Source: Xanthomonas rydalmerensis (lineage in GTDB: Bacteria > Pseudomonadota > Gammaproteobacteria > Xanthomonadales > Xanthomonadaceae). Taken from it: a stretch of 64,000 nt of DNA. Location: positions 281,501 to 345,500 of the forward strand of contig NZ_CP126170.1 in the NCBI RefSeq assembly GCF_033170385.1, given 5' to 3'. Position numbers and translations under genes: made by a program. Under the pieces are notes generated by a model that saw nothing but the letters and a program-made list of their open reading frames with translations, searched no databases and was not told the origin of the DNA. Of this stretch, positions 37,101 through 45,477 are shown piece by piece (within the stretch, counting starts at the first letter, position 1; every line of letters begins with the position of its first letter).

Positions 37101-37532
37101 CTGGCAGCTGTGCAGACCCAGTCGGCCCTGGCGTTGTCCGCTACCGGCGCTCGCGCGCAGGCCGGCGAGGACATCGCGGCAGCGGTGGCGATCCTGCAGC
37201 CTGCCCACCTGCGCAACCCCGACAACATCAATGGCCGCCAGGCGCTGGCCGAGGCGTGGCTGGCATCGGCGCAGATCGCCGGTCGCGACACGGCCGCCGC
37301 CCGCTCGGCGTGCCAGCGCAGCGCCGACCTGTTCACCGCGGTCAACCAGACCAGCGAGGACTACCTTATTCTCCTGCCGTGGATGCGCAGCCAGCACTGT
37401 CTGGGCAACGATGCGGCCGGCGCGCGCGTCGCACGCCTGCTGGCCACGATCGGCTACCGCGGCGCATCGCATGACGACTTCGATCTTCCACTCACCAAAG
37501 GACGCTTGCCTCATGACCCAGCACGCCCATAA
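34152..37532 (+). CDS. winged-helix / STAND NTPase / TPR protein
   Basis: An 1126-aa sensor-type protein. Order: OmpR-like winged helix (about 30-127, ending TIRKRGYRTVAAV); STAND P-loop NTPase with Walker A GPSGSGKTSLL (191-201) and Walker B LVVDQLEQLF (296-305), plus an nSTAND-like C-terminal helical part (FAVAHEALLRRWPRA); one membrane segment (about 612-635, IVGLGLAAGAFGLLAL); then a long TPR-like region (AQAHFLAYLQAGQ, ADAFAASIALKRAAL). STAND proteins switch on nucleotide exchange after ligand binding by their repeats. The membrane segment puts the TPRs outside the cytosol and the DNA-binding domain inside, so it may be a one-component membrane regulator of this cluster. ATG 34152 was chosen; upstream sequence is out of pattern. 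Confidence 0.75.
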   Translation: MRNLLEEQGFGPEPDGAPAHALPLQERFRFGAWWVWPQANAIAGEVDATRRQLEPRLMQVLVALCARPGEVLSSEQLLHACWGTTVYGDGPLHKAIAQLRKALGDPPGQARYIQTIRKRGYRTVAAVLRDAPHVPPREPAPWRDGSPFRGLEPFASQHAAVFHGRARAQAELIACVRTQHAHGVPMALLLGPSGSGKTSLLQAGLLPALQDPAAGDLALHTVSSVDSARIALVGPWLPLAEALLGWRLVGQPLWPGQPAAVLARRLAEASPLVLTELSWHLDVGLGRPRRGPALGLVVDQLEQLFLAQDLDEPARAAFVDVLQALAASGEVLVLLACRNDFYPQLTALAPLLALKLRGGHYDVQPPSQAEIAQMIRLPARAAGLRFGTDPRTQAHLDDVLCAVAAASPDALPLLQYALQQLYEARTPLGELSAEAYQRIGGLEGAVSYRAETVLAALDPRERACLPQILARVVSLAEDAAVVGRRVAWRDIDSAAQRQLVQVFVEARLLVSSAGAGDAEFAVAHEALLRRWPRAIAWIEQHRAGLRARARLAAVAARWQEERRSHDLLLPEGRQLDDARQLLADGTIPLAAPERALIAASARRAGGRRRLRIAAFASIVGLGLAAGAFGLLALRSDRQAQAQRSRAEGLLTYMLGDFGDKLRPLGRLDLLEDISAKALAYLTDASAPARTAPEQRQRAQALALVAEVEVARGHPQQAVQALDAAQAILRARLAQAPQDVDALRLSGANAFWLGKIALDRNAWRQAQAHFLAYLQAGQRWQMQRPHDVDAWVEQSYALNSLGTLWLRHDDLSRAADAFAASIALKRAALTRRPHDPTLTAELADSLTWQASAQRRRGALAQASRTYAEAIQTLEGMHVPVPRDALWGHRLATALTNGAELDAAMGDGAGAMARLQRAIALLDPLVAAQPEQLQWQRDRLYAQLQRARLAAPGAPARSPSAWRALVDASRALVAHDPSNAQWQRLLAAVQTQSALALSATGARAQAGEDIAAAVAILQPAHLRNPDNINGRQALAEAWLASAQIAGRDTAAARSACQRSADLFTAVNQTSEDYLILLPWMRSQHCLGNDAAGARVARLLATIGYRGASHDDFDLPLTKGRLPHDPARP

Positions 37533-37974
37533 CATCCTGTCGCCCGACGATCCCATCGCCACCATCGAGGTGACGGTCTACGTCTACCGGGTGACGGATC
37601 GCGATGCGCCGCAGCCGCACGGCAACACCGCCAGTGGCCAGTACATCGTCCTGCTCGACAAGGACGTGGTGCACGTCGAAGCCGCAGGCGTCTCCACCGA
37701 TATCGTGTATCGGCTGAGCCCCGACACCGTGGCACGTGGCATCGCTTTCACCGGTGCCTTCGCCAGCGACCCGCGCTTCCAGCTCAGCGGCCCTTATCTG
37801 CGGAGCAGCGCGACCGGCTCGGCGGATCCTGCCCACGACGTCCTGTCCTACCAGCATTGCAACACCCACGCCAGCCTGATTTCGTTGTCGCTGCAGTTCA
37901 GCGACACGCAACAGCCGGACAGGAGAGTGGCCTACGACCCGCAGGTCACCAATTCGCCTGGCGATAACGGCTGA
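37513..37974 (+). CDS. small beta-rich hypothetical protein, 153 aa
   Basis: Begins MTQHAHNILSPDDPIATIEVTVYVYRV at ATG 37513, overlapping the STAND gene by 20 bases, so expression is coupled. Strand-rich with a Thr/Ser-rich C-terminus; no signal peptide. The motif GQYIVLLDKDVVHVEAAG and the RLSPDTVARGIAF..PRFQLSG stretch are reminiscent of small secretion- or inclusion-type beta proteins, but I do not recognise the family with confidence. It probably acts with the STAND protein, as ligand, effector or inhibitor. Confidence 0.55.
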   Translation: MTQHAHNILSPDDPIATIEVTVYVYRVTDRDAPQPHGNTASGQYIVLLDKDVVHVEAAGVSTDIVYRLSPDTVARGIAFTGAFASDPRFQLSGPYLRSSATGSADPAHDVLSYQHCNTHASLISLSLQFSDTQQPDRRVAYDPQVTNSPGDNG

Positions 37975-38216
37975 CATCGTTGCGTTGGTAGTGCCGCCTT
38001 AGCCGCATCGCACTAGCGGCTGGCGTCGGCGTCATGGACATAGAGGCGGCTGAGCAGCGGGACGTGCGTCGATCGCCAACTCCGCCGATGCCGGGTGTTG
38101 CACCCGGCATCCCGCGGCTCGACGCCATGCCTGCTTCGCGACGCTGCAGACCCCGTGTTCCTCCACGTCGTTCCGAATCCTTGGCATGGTCGCCATCGTG
38201 GCTGCGCGCGGATCAG

Positions 38217-38711
38217 TCACGGCATTTGCCAATGCTCCAGCAATGGTCCACCCGTCCCGAGTAACGGATCGCTCCGCGGAAACGGCACCTCGGCGATCCG
38301 TTGCAGCATCGCGGCGCTGGGCGCCTCCCGGCAGATGTCCCAGTCCTGGCCCTCGGGATAAGCGCCGACGACCATGAAGTCGGCGCTGGCGAACAGCCGG
38401 CAGTGGCCGGTGCCGGCCGGCAGCAACAGGGCATCGCCAGCCGCGAGCGCGACCTCGATGCCGCCGGGGCCGCCGAGCAGCACGCGGGCGCTGCCACCGG
38501 CGACGCCCAGTACCTCGTGCGCGGTGGAGTGGTAGTGGTGGTAGTCGTAGATGCCGTCGCGCCATTGCGGCGGCCAGCCGTGGGCGCCGAAGCGGCGTTC
38601 GAAGCCGTCGGCGTCGATGGCGCCGACGCAGTGCCGGTAGTGCAGCACCGGCAGGAACGGGTGGTTGGGCACCCAGTCGTGCGGCGGTAGTTGCCAGTGG
38701 TCCAGCGGCAT
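38217..38711 (-). CDS. cupin-domain protein
   Basis: A 164-aa single-cupin protein (AGGAGA before ATG 38711). Cupin motif 1 is in [17 protein letters not shown], giving the His/His/Glu set, and motif 2 is [10 protein letters not shown] with the fourth ligand His. Family members include sugar-binding, dioxygenase-like and uncharacterised enzymes such as the YjlB-like group. No pathway is implied by the neighbours. Confidence 0.75.
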   Translation of the reverse strand: MPLDHWQLPPHDWVPNHPFLPVLHYRHCVGAIDADGFERRFGAHGWPPQWRDGIYDYHHYHSTAHEVLGVAGGSARVLLGGPGGIEVALAAGDALLLPAGTGHCRLFASADFMVVGAYPEGQDWDICREAPSAAMLQRIAEVPFPRSDPLLGTGGPLLEHWQMP

Positions 38712-38860
38712 CGCGGTTCTCCTGCACGGTCGTCGGCAGGCCGATGCTAATCGGTCGATGTCGTCGCCATGTCGCCACAGGAACGCAAGCGCGGTGGCGG
38801 TCGCGCGGCGTGCCTGCTGCCCACGCGATGCGCCGCATCGCGCGGTGTCCGGATTGCCCC

Positions 38861-40492
38861 TCAATGCAGAGGCACACTCTCCACGTCGCCGTTCTGATGC
38901 GTACCCAGCCGCCCGACCATTGCCGCACTGCTCGGGTTCAGTCCGACCACATGGACCTGCGCGCCGTGGCGGCGGAACTTCAGTACGACCTGGTCCAGTG
39001 CGCCGATGGCGCTGATGTCCCAGACGTGCGCCTGGCTCAGATCCAGGGTGACCCGCGCCGGCGCATGGGCGAAGTCGAAGGCGCCGGCGAAGCTGCCGGC
39101 CGAGGCGAAGAACAGCTGGCCGCGGATGCGGTAGGTGTGGCCGCCATCGGCGTCCTGGCTTCTGGCGATATCGAGCATGCGCCCGACCTTGCGCGCGAAG
39201 AACAGCGCCGACAGCAACACCCCGGTGAGCACGCCGCGCGCCAGGTCGTGGGTGGCCACGGTCACCACGACGGTGCCGAGCATCACCACGCTGGAGCTGG
39301 CCGGGTGGGTACGCAGCTGCACCAGCGAGCGCCAGCTGAACGTGCCCACCGAGACCATGATCATCACCGCCACCAACGCGGCCATCGGGATCTGCCGTAC
39401 CCAGGCGCCGGCGAACACCACCAGCAGCAACAGCACGCTGCCGGCGACCAGCGCCGACAGGCGGCCGCGCCCGCCGGACTTCACGTTGATCACCGACTGC
39501 CCGATCATCGCGCAGCCGGCCATGCCGCCGAACAGGCCGCTGACGATGTTGGCCAGGCCCTGGCCCACGCATTCGCGGTTCTTGTCGCTAGGCGTGTCGG
39601 TCATGTCGTCGACGATCTGTGCGGTCATCATCGACTCGAGCAGGCCGACCACCGCCATCGTCGCCGCGACCGGGAACACGATCCGCAGCGTCTCCAGCGT
39701 CCACGGCACGGTCGGCAACAGCAGGCTGGGCAGGCGATCGGGCAGTTGCCCCTTGTCGCCGACGGTGGGCACGTGGATGCCGAAGTACAGCGCCAGTCCG
39801 GTCAACAGCACGATGGCCACCAATGGCGGCGGTACGGCCAGCCCGCGCGTCCAGCGGTGCCCGAGCAGCAGCGCCGTCGCACCGCCCACGGCGACCGGCA
39901 GCAGCGTCCACGGCGCCATGCTGCCTGCGGTCAATGCCGCGCCCAGCACCAGCAGCCACAGGCCGATGCCGGGGAAGCTGCGTCGAGACAGCCAGGGCAG
40001 GCCGTAGATCAGCAACAGCCCCAGCGCCACCAGTGGGTACACCGGCACGGGCACGCCGATCAGTTCGGGCAGTTGCGCCATGAAGATCAGGATCGCCAGC
40101 GCGTTGACGAAGCCGGTGATCACCGAGCGCGAGACGAAGCGCATCAGCGCGCCGAGCTTGAACAGCCCGGCCAGGATCTGCAGCACGCCGGTCAGCAGCG
40201 TGGCCGCCAGCAGGTAGGGCAGGCCGTGTTGTTTGACCAGGCCGATCATCAGCAGCGCCATCGCGCCGGTGGCGGCGGAGATCATGCCGGGGCGTCCACC
40301 GGCGAAGGCGATGGTGACGCAGATGCAGAAGGCGGCGTACAGGCCGATCTTGGGGTCGACCCCGGCGATGATCGAGAACGCGATCGCCTCGGGAATCAGC
40401 GCCAGTGCGACGACCAGGCCGGCGAGCACGTCGCCACGAAGATTGCCGCACCAGGATTGGCGCAGGGAAGAGGAAAATTTCAAGGTAGACAC
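38861..40492 (-). CDS. SulP family anion transporter with STAS domain
   Basis: About 543 aa from GTG 40492 ([21 protein letters not shown]). A longer start at ATG 40549 is possible, but its extra 19 residues look unlike the family. About ten membrane segments begin with [36 protein letters not shown], the SulP signature, with [16 protein letters not shown]-terminal STAS domain includes [21 protein letters not shown]. SulP proteins exchange sulfate, bicarbonate or other anions; in this size class several are bicarbonate importers. Substrate not determined. Confidence 0.85.
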   Translation of the reverse strand: MSTLKFSSSLRQSWCGNLRGDVLAGLVVALALIPEAIAFSIIAGVDPKIGLYAAFCICVTIAFAGGRPGMISAATGAMALLMIGLVKQHGLPYLLAATLLTGVLQILAGLFKLGALMRFVSRSVITGFVNALAILIFMAQLPELIGVPVPVYPLVALGLLLIYGLPWLSRRSFPGIGLWLLVLGAALTAGSMAPWTLLPVAVGGATALLLGHRWTRGLAVPPPLVAIVLLTGLALYFGIHVPTVGDKGQLPDRLPSLLLPTVPWTLETLRIVFPVAATMAVVGLLESMMTAQIVDDMTDTPSDKNRECVGQGLANIVSGLFGGMAGCAMIGQSVINVKSGGRGRLSALVAGSVLLLLVVFAGAWVRQIPMAALVAVMIMVSVGTFSWRSLVQLRTHPASSSVVMLGTVVVTVATHDLARGVLTGVLLSALFFARKVGRMLDIARSQDADGGHTYRIRGQLFFASAGSFAGAFDFAHAPARVTLDLSQAHVWDISAIGALDQVVLKFRRHGAQVHVVGLNPSSAAMVGRLGTHQNGDVESVPLH

Positions 40493-40781
40493 TCCCGACA
40501 CCGCCCTGTCGCAGGGCAGCGCTCGCTGTATGCAATGGAAAACCAGCAACCTGCGGCCAGCCGTCGAGGCGGGCCGATGCGAGCGGCGGGGTTCAGGGTG
40601 GCGTCATGGGAAGCGCGTGGTGAGGGATCGGCGCGAGCAGAGGCGCGTCGCCAGTATACGCGACGGCTGTCGCCGTGCCCGCTGTGACCGCATCCACGCT
40701 GCCGCCATCGTGCGACTCACGTTGCGCTCACTTTCGCGGCGCAGAATGTGGCAATCGCAACGCCGCATCGTGGAGTCGGCC

Positions 40782-41201
40782 ATGCAGGATCTACGCATCG
40801 ATCATGTCGATGGCGCCTTGTCCGCCCTGGACCAGGCCGACCCGCAGTACAAGGCGGCGCTATGGCAGTGGGCGTGCCTGGAAATGCTGCACGAGACGCT
40901 CAGCGCCATGCACCAGCTCTCGCACCGCGCCGGCGTGGCCGAACTGGTCGCCGATGCCTGGCTGGCACCGGTCGATGTCATTGCGCCGGAGCAACCGTTC
41001 CTGGAGCGCGCCGCATTGGCCGATCCCCGCGTGCCGGCGTTCGCACTGGCGCTGGATGCGGCGTCGTCGCGGCAGTCGCGCGCCGAGCTGTGGCGCAGCG
41101 GCTACGCCAGTGCGGTGCAGGCCACCTTGCAGGGCATGCAGGCATTGGCCGGCAAGCACCGAATCGACGCGCGGCTGCCGCAGCACGCCGCAGTTGCCTG
41201 A
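40782..41201 (+). CDS. hypothetical protein, 139 aa
   Basis: Starts at ATG 40782 with GGAG six bases upstream (MQDLRIDHVDGALSALDQAD). Predicted helical, with WACLEMLHETLSAMHQLSHRAGVAELVADAWLAP, and no signal or membrane segment. Good codon usage. Family not recognised. Confidence 0.55.
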   Translation: MQDLRIDHVDGALSALDQADPQYKAALWQWACLEMLHETLSAMHQLSHRAGVAELVADAWLAPVDVIAPEQPFLERAALADPRVPAFALALDAASSRQSRAELWRSGYASAVQATLQGMQALAGKHRIDARLPQHAAVA

Positions 41202-41419
41202 GCGCTGCGCGGAGCACGCCATTCGTGCTGCTGCGCCTTCGGGCGGGCGTGATAACGCGGCATGTGTTCTGCTCGTACTGAGTCGTCTTCGTCGCTAGCC
41301 TCGGCCGTGCGCGCCGGGGCGCAGCACCGCCTCGACATTGCGCTTCGCTGGTCGCGCAATGACACGCGCCCCACATCGCGTTCACCCCCATGCGACGGCC
41401 TTCGCGACAGCCTGGGTGC

Positions 41420-41620
41420 ATGCGCCACGACGACCGCCATCCTGCGGCTCCCCCTTCCGCGCCCTCGCCGCCACCGAGGCGCGTCCGAGACGCCAGCGGC
41501 ACTTCCGAAGCCGCGGCCTGGTGGCGGCAGCTGCGTGGCAGCCGCTGGCTGGGCGCAGTCGTGGTGCTGCTGTTGCTGGCGCTGGTCGTCGTGCTCCTGC
41601 TGCGCTGGGGCGGCGCGTGA
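41420..41620 (+). CDS. small single-pass membrane protein
   Basis: A 66-aa protein: a Pro/Ala/Arg-rich N-terminus, then one strong membrane segment at the end (LGAVVVLLLLALVVVLLLRWGG). An alternative start lies at 41390. Its stop overlaps a GTG start (GTGA) of the DUF3182 frame, so the pair may be coupled. Family unknown. Confidence 0.5.
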   Translation: MRHDDRHPAAPPSAPSPPPRRVRDASGTSEAAAWWRQLRGSRWLGAVVVLLLLALVVVLLLRWGGA

Positions 41621-41661
41621 ACGAGGCAGTGCGCCTTCCCGATCCGCACGGAGCATCCCAC

Positions 41662-42762
41662 ATGGCCCGATCCGCTCCCCATGCCCAGGTCCGCGCCTGT
41701 CATCTGCGCGAGGCCGCGTCCGCTGGCCATGAGGCGGCCACGCATGCCTGGGTGGTCGCCGAAGTGGCGCGCCTGATGCATCTGCCGTTGCACGAGGAAG
41801 GCTGTGCTGCCGGAGCCTGTGCGTTCTGCGTGCCGGACGAAACCCTCACCACCGCGCAGGCCGAACAGTTCGGCGTGCATGCCGCGGCCGATCTGCTTGG
41901 CGGCGTGGTGCCGCATGCCTTCGTCGCGACCAAGGCGATCAGCCATCCGCTGATCGATGCCGATGCACAGGCGCCGGATGGCTGGCAACCGGACCTGGGC
42001 GTGGCGCTGGCGTCGGCCACGCTGCCGGGCTACACCGCCTTCAGCGCAGCGGACGCCCGCCGCGCGTATGCGTGCCTGTGCGAGGGCGGCCAGGTGCGGC
42101 TGAAGCTGCCACATGGGGTCGGTGGACTGGGGCAGGTGTTGCTTGGCGATGCGCAGGCGCTGGATGCCGCGCTGGCGGCACTGCCCGCACAGGAGCTGAA
42201 CCGGCATGGCGTGGTACTGGAACGGCATCTGCACCAGCCGACCACCTTCAGCGTCGGCGAAACCCACTGCGCCGGCGTGACCATCGCCTACTGCGGCACG
42301 CAATCGCTCACCCGTGACAGCAGCGGCCGCGAGGCGTACGGCGGCTCGGAACTGCACGTGATCCGCGGCACCCTCGACACGCTGCTGGAGCAGCCATTGC
42401 CGCCGCGCCAGCGCACCGCGGTGATGAAAGCGCGCGATTACGATCGACTGGTGGCCGCGGCCTATCCCGGCTTCTATGCCTCGCGGCGCAACTACGACGT
42501 GATCGAGGGCCTGGTGCCCGACGGCAGCGTCGCCTGCGGCGTGCTCGAGCAGTCCTGGCGTGTCGGCGGCGCCACGCCGGCGGAACTGGCCGCGGTCGCC
42601 GCGTTCCAGCAGTCGCCGACGCTGCAGCGCGTGGTCGCCGCCACCGTCGAACGGTACGGTGCGCATCCGCCGCCGCCGGCCGGGGCGCAGGTCTACTACG
42701 TCGGCGAGGAGCCGCGCACCGGCCTGCTGACCAAGTACCGCTACATGCGCAGCGCGGCCTGA
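41662..42762 (+). CDS. DUF3182 protein (ATP-grasp-like)
   Basis: A 366-aa protein from ATG 41662 (GGAG upstream); GTG 41617, coupled to the small membrane protein, would add 15 residues. The sequence matches my recollection of DUF3182: FAATKAISHPL-like (here VATKAISHPLI), GGQVRLKLPHGVGGLGQ, NRHGVVLERHLHQPTTFSVG and YGGSELHVIRG, an ATP-grasp-like order of substrate- and Mg-binding blocks, suggesting a ligase. Substrate unknown. It is followed by an alpha/beta hydrolase 3 bases later, so they are one operon. Confidence 0.7.
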   Translation: MARSAPHAQVRACHLREAASAGHEAATHAWVVAEVARLMHLPLHEEGCAAGACAFCVPDETLTTAQAEQFGVHAAADLLGGVVPHAFVATKAISHPLIDADAQAPDGWQPDLGVALASATLPGYTAFSAADARRAYACLCEGGQVRLKLPHGVGGLGQVLLGDAQALDAALAALPAQELNRHGVVLERHLHQPTTFSVGETHCAGVTIAYCGTQSLTRDSSGREAYGGSELHVIRGTLDTLLEQPLPPRQRTAVMKARDYDRLVAAAYPGFYASRRNYDVIEGLVPDGSVACGVLEQSWRVGGATPAELAAVAAFQQSPTLQRVVAATVERYGAHPPPPAGAQVYYVGEEPRTGLLTKYRYMRSAA

Positions 42763-42765
42763 TCC

Positions 42766-43674
42766 ATGGAAGCCGAACTTTCCAGCATCGACATCGCAGT
42801 GGATGGCGCATCCCTCAGCGGCACCCTGCTGACGCCGACCAGCCGCCTGCCCGGCGTGCTGTTCGTGCATGGCTGGGGTGGCAATCAGCACCACAACCTG
42901 GTGCGCGCGCGCGAGGCGGCGGGCCTGGGCTGCGTCTGCCTGACCTTCGACCTGCGTGGCCACGAAGGTCTGGCGGCGATGCGCGAGACGGTGACGCGCG
43001 CGCAGAACCTGGACGACATCAAGGCGGCCTACGATCGCCTGGCGGCGTCGCCGCAGGTGGATCCGGAGTCGATCGCGGTGGTGGGGCTGAGCTACGGCGG
43101 CTATCTGGCCGCGTTGCTGACCCTGGAGCGGCCAGTGGAGTGGCTGGCGCTGCGCTCGCCGGCGCTGTACAAGGACGCGCACTGGGACGGCCCGAAAGTC
43201 GCGCTGAACCGCGATCCGGACCTGATGCCGTACCGGCACCGCGTGGTGGCGCCGGCGGACAACCGCGCCCTGGCGGCATGCCAACGCTATCGCGGCGATG
43301 TGCTGCTGGTGGAGGCCGAGCGCGACGTGATCGTGCCCGGGCAGGTGCTGAGGAACTACGCCGCCGCGTTCTCCAACGCACGCTCGCTGACCACGCGCAC
43401 GATCGCCGGCGCCGATCACGCGCTGACCGAGAAGGCGCACCAGGCCGCCTACACGCGCTATTTGATCGACTGGTTGACCGACATGGTGATCGGACGCCGC
43501 GTGGCGCTGGCCAGCAGCGTGGTCGAACAACGCAAGCAGCGGCTCAAGCGCAGCGAGGGCGATGCAGCGACGGCGCCGGGCCAGGGGTCGAACGCGTTCC
43601 ACGGCCGCCTCGAAGCGAAGGAGCGCAGCGCCCCGCCGCCTACTTCCACCTCGCCGCCCACTTCGTCGCGTTGA
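42766..43674 (+). CDS. alpha/beta hydrolase
   Basis: A 302-aa hydrolase. The nucleophile elbow [12 protein letters not shown] (Ser at about residue 108), the HGWGGNQ oxyanion region, ERDVIVPG (catalytic Asp) and GADHALTEK (catalytic His) are all present. Dienelactone-hydrolase/acyl-peptidase-like in general plan. The C-terminal ~50 residues are Pro/Ser-rich and unlikely to be folded. It directly follows the DUF3182 gene; substrate unknown. Confidence 0.8.
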   Translation: MEAELSSIDIAVDGASLSGTLLTPTSRLPGVLFVHGWGGNQHHNLVRAREAAGLGCVCLTFDLRGHEGLAAMRETVTRAQNLDDIKAAYDRLAASPQVDPESIAVVGLSYGGYLAALLTLERPVEWLALRSPALYKDAHWDGPKVALNRDPDLMPYRHRVVAPADNRALAACQRYRGDVLLVEAERDVIVPGQVLRNYAAAFSNARSLTTRTIAGADHALTEKAHQAAYTRYLIDWLTDMVIGRRVALASSVVEQRKQRLKRSEGDAATAPGQGSNAFHGRLEAKERSAPPPTSTSPPTSSR

Positions 43675-43820
43675 GCCGTATGCAGCGCGGGAGGCGTGTG
43701 ACCGCTGCACGCGGCGCAGGCCGCGAATGTGCCGTGTGCGCGATGGTGTGCTAGCCGGTTGTCGCTGCTGTGCCGGCAGGCGGCGCCCTGGGCGCTTTCA
43801 ATAACGCCCGAAGACTCGTC

Positions 43821-43886
43821 GTAGGAGCGGCTTCAGCCGCGACAGCAGTTCCCAGTAACGCCAGTCGCGGCTGAAGCCGCTCCTAC
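43821..43886. repeat. REP-type palindrome pair
   Basis: Two inverted units, 43821-43843 and 43864-43886, of the GTAGGAGCGGCTTCAGCCGC class, separated by 20 nt, in the same layout as 10265-10330. Confidence 0.85.
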
Positions 43887-43925
43887 ACGGGCGACGATGA
43901 GATGCCCCGCTGCGCGAGGCGCTCT

Positions 43926-44255
43926 TCAGTGACAACGCCCCGCATGCGCCAGGTGCTGCCAGGCATGCCGCACCAGCCAGCGCGCCTCGTCCCATGGCAC
44001 CGACAGCATCGGCGCGCACTGGTGATAGGCGTCCTGCAGCACGCGGTACAACTGCGCCTCGCTGGCGCGCGGGTAGGCCAGGTACACGTCGTAGCCGATC
44101 TTCAGCAACTGCGCGTAGTCGGTGAAACCCTGATGGCCGAGGCGGCCCTCGGCGTGGGCCTGGCGCCAATACGCCATCTCCGCGTCCAGATCGACGGCGT
44201 GGCGGTGCTGATGCGCAGGATTGGCAGGCTGGGCAAGTGCGGAGGCGGTGTGCAT
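43926..44255 (-). CDS. hypothetical protein, 109 aa
   Basis: Starts at ATG 44255 with GGAG 8 bases upstream (MHTASALAQPANPAHQHRH). The middle reads DAEMAYWRQAHAEGRLGHQGFTDYAQLLKIGYDVYLAYP, then DEARWLVRHAWQHL. Helical, soluble and conserved-looking, but I do not recognise the family. Confidence 0.55.
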   Translation of the reverse strand: MHTASALAQPANPAHQHRHAVDLDAEMAYWRQAHAEGRLGHQGFTDYAQLLKIGYDVYLAYPRASEAQLYRVLQDAYHQCAPMLSVPWDEARWLVRHAWQHLAHAGRCH

Positions 44256-44566
44256 GGACGTCACTCCGATGTCGGCGATCCCCTGTGATGCCGATCCTAG
44301 CCGATGAACGAAGGCTGACCGTGAGGGAGGCGTTTGCCGGGCGTGAAGCCGCGCCGTCGTCGGCCTGAGGGCCAGTCGCGGGCTGGGATGGTCCGCACCC
44401 TGCATCGCTTGGCCCTTTGATTGCAGGCATCTCCGGCGTCCCCTGAGGCCCGTGTGTCACGGCGGCCGGGCATGCTGCACTGCAGCTTGCGCCGAAATAA
44501 TGATGATCTATAACTATTATCAGTCCTAAGTGATCTTTCCTCCCCTCCCCCCATGCAGGCCTATCC
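44256..44566. other. promoter region of the hydroxycinnamate operon
   Basis: About 310 bases with no gene. The right half turns AT-rich around 44491-44530 and contains the imperfect inverted repeat listed separately; the left part is ordinary. Confidence 0.5.
44497..44520. promoter_or_regulatory. candidate MarR operator upstream of the hydroxycinnamate genes
   Basis: ATAATGATGAT-CT-ATAACTATTAT: 11-nt arms with eight matching pairs in a very AT-rich patch 47 bases before the hydratase start. Its size and composition suit a MarR dimer such as the regulator encoded at 50278. Confidence 0.55.
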
Positions 44567-45397
44567 ATGAGCAGCTACCAAGACCGCTGGCAGACCGTCC
44601 AGGTCGAGATCGACGCAGGCATCGCCTGGGTCACCCTGAACCGGCCGGACAAGCGCAACGCGATGAGTCCCACCCTCAATCGCGAAATGATCGACGTGCT
44701 GGAGACGCTGGAACTGGACAGCAGCGCCGAGGTGCTGGTGCTGACCGGCGCCGGCGAATCCTGGTCGGCCGGCATGGATCTGAAGGAATACTTCCGCGAG
44801 ACCGACGGCAGGGAAGAGATCGTGCAGGAGCGCATGCGCCGCGACTGCTCGCAGTGGCAGTGGCGCCTGCTGCGCTTCTACAGCAAGCCGACCATCGCCG
44901 CGGTCAACGGCTGGTGCTTCGGCGGTGCGTTCTCGCCGCTGGTGGCCTGCGACCTGGCCATCGCCGCCGACGAGGCGGTGTTCGGGCTGTCGGAGATCAA
45001 CTGGGGCATTCCCCCGGGCAACCTGGTCAGCAAGGCGGTCGCCGACACCATGGGCCACCGCAACGCCATGCTCTACATCATGACCGGGCGTACCTTCACC
45101 GGCACCGAGGCGGCGCAGATGGGCCTGGTCAATGCCAGCGTGCCGCGTGCGCAGCTGCGTGACGAGGTGACCAAACTGGCGCAGGAACTGCAGCAGAAGA
45201 ATCCGGTGGTGCTGCGCTTCGCCAAGCACGGCTTCAAGCGCTGCCGCGAGCTGACCTGGGAGCAGAACGAGGACTACCTGTACGCCAAGGTCGACCAGTC
45301 CAATCACCGCGATCCCGAGAAGGGCCGGCAACAGGGCCTGAAGCAATTCCTGGACGACAAAACCATCAAGCCCGGTCTGCAGACCTACAAGCGCTGA
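44567..45397 (+). CDS. ech: p-hydroxycinnamoyl-CoA hydratase/lyase
   Basis: Hydrates feruloyl-, caffeoyl- or coumaroyl-CoA and cleaves it to vanillin, protocatechualdehyde or 4-hydroxybenzaldehyde plus acetyl-CoA. The 276-aa crotonase-fold protein keeps residues known from Pseudomonas HCHL at the same numbers: Glu143 in FGLSEINWG, Tyr75 in MDLKEYF, and Tyr239 in NEDYLYAK; the oxyanion NH donors sit at Met70 and Gly120. First gene of the operon behind the candidate MarR operator. Confidence 0.9.
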   Translation: MSSYQDRWQTVQVEIDAGIAWVTLNRPDKRNAMSPTLNREMIDVLETLELDSSAEVLVLTGAGESWSAGMDLKEYFRETDGREEIVQERMRRDCSQWQWRLLRFYSKPTIAAVNGWCFGGAFSPLVACDLAIAADEAVFGLSEINWGIPPGNLVSKAVADTMGHRNAMLYIMTGRTFTGTEAAQMGLVNASVPRAQLRDEVTKLAQELQQKNPVVLRFAKHGFKRCRELTWEQNEDYLYAKVDQSNHRDPEKGRQQGLKQFLDDKTIKPGLQTYKR

Positions 45398-45477
45398 CCC
45401 GTCGCGTCGCCTGCGGCCCGCGGGGCCGCGGCGGCGTTGCCGCACGCCGTACCGTCTCTTTCCTCCGGATGGTTCCG

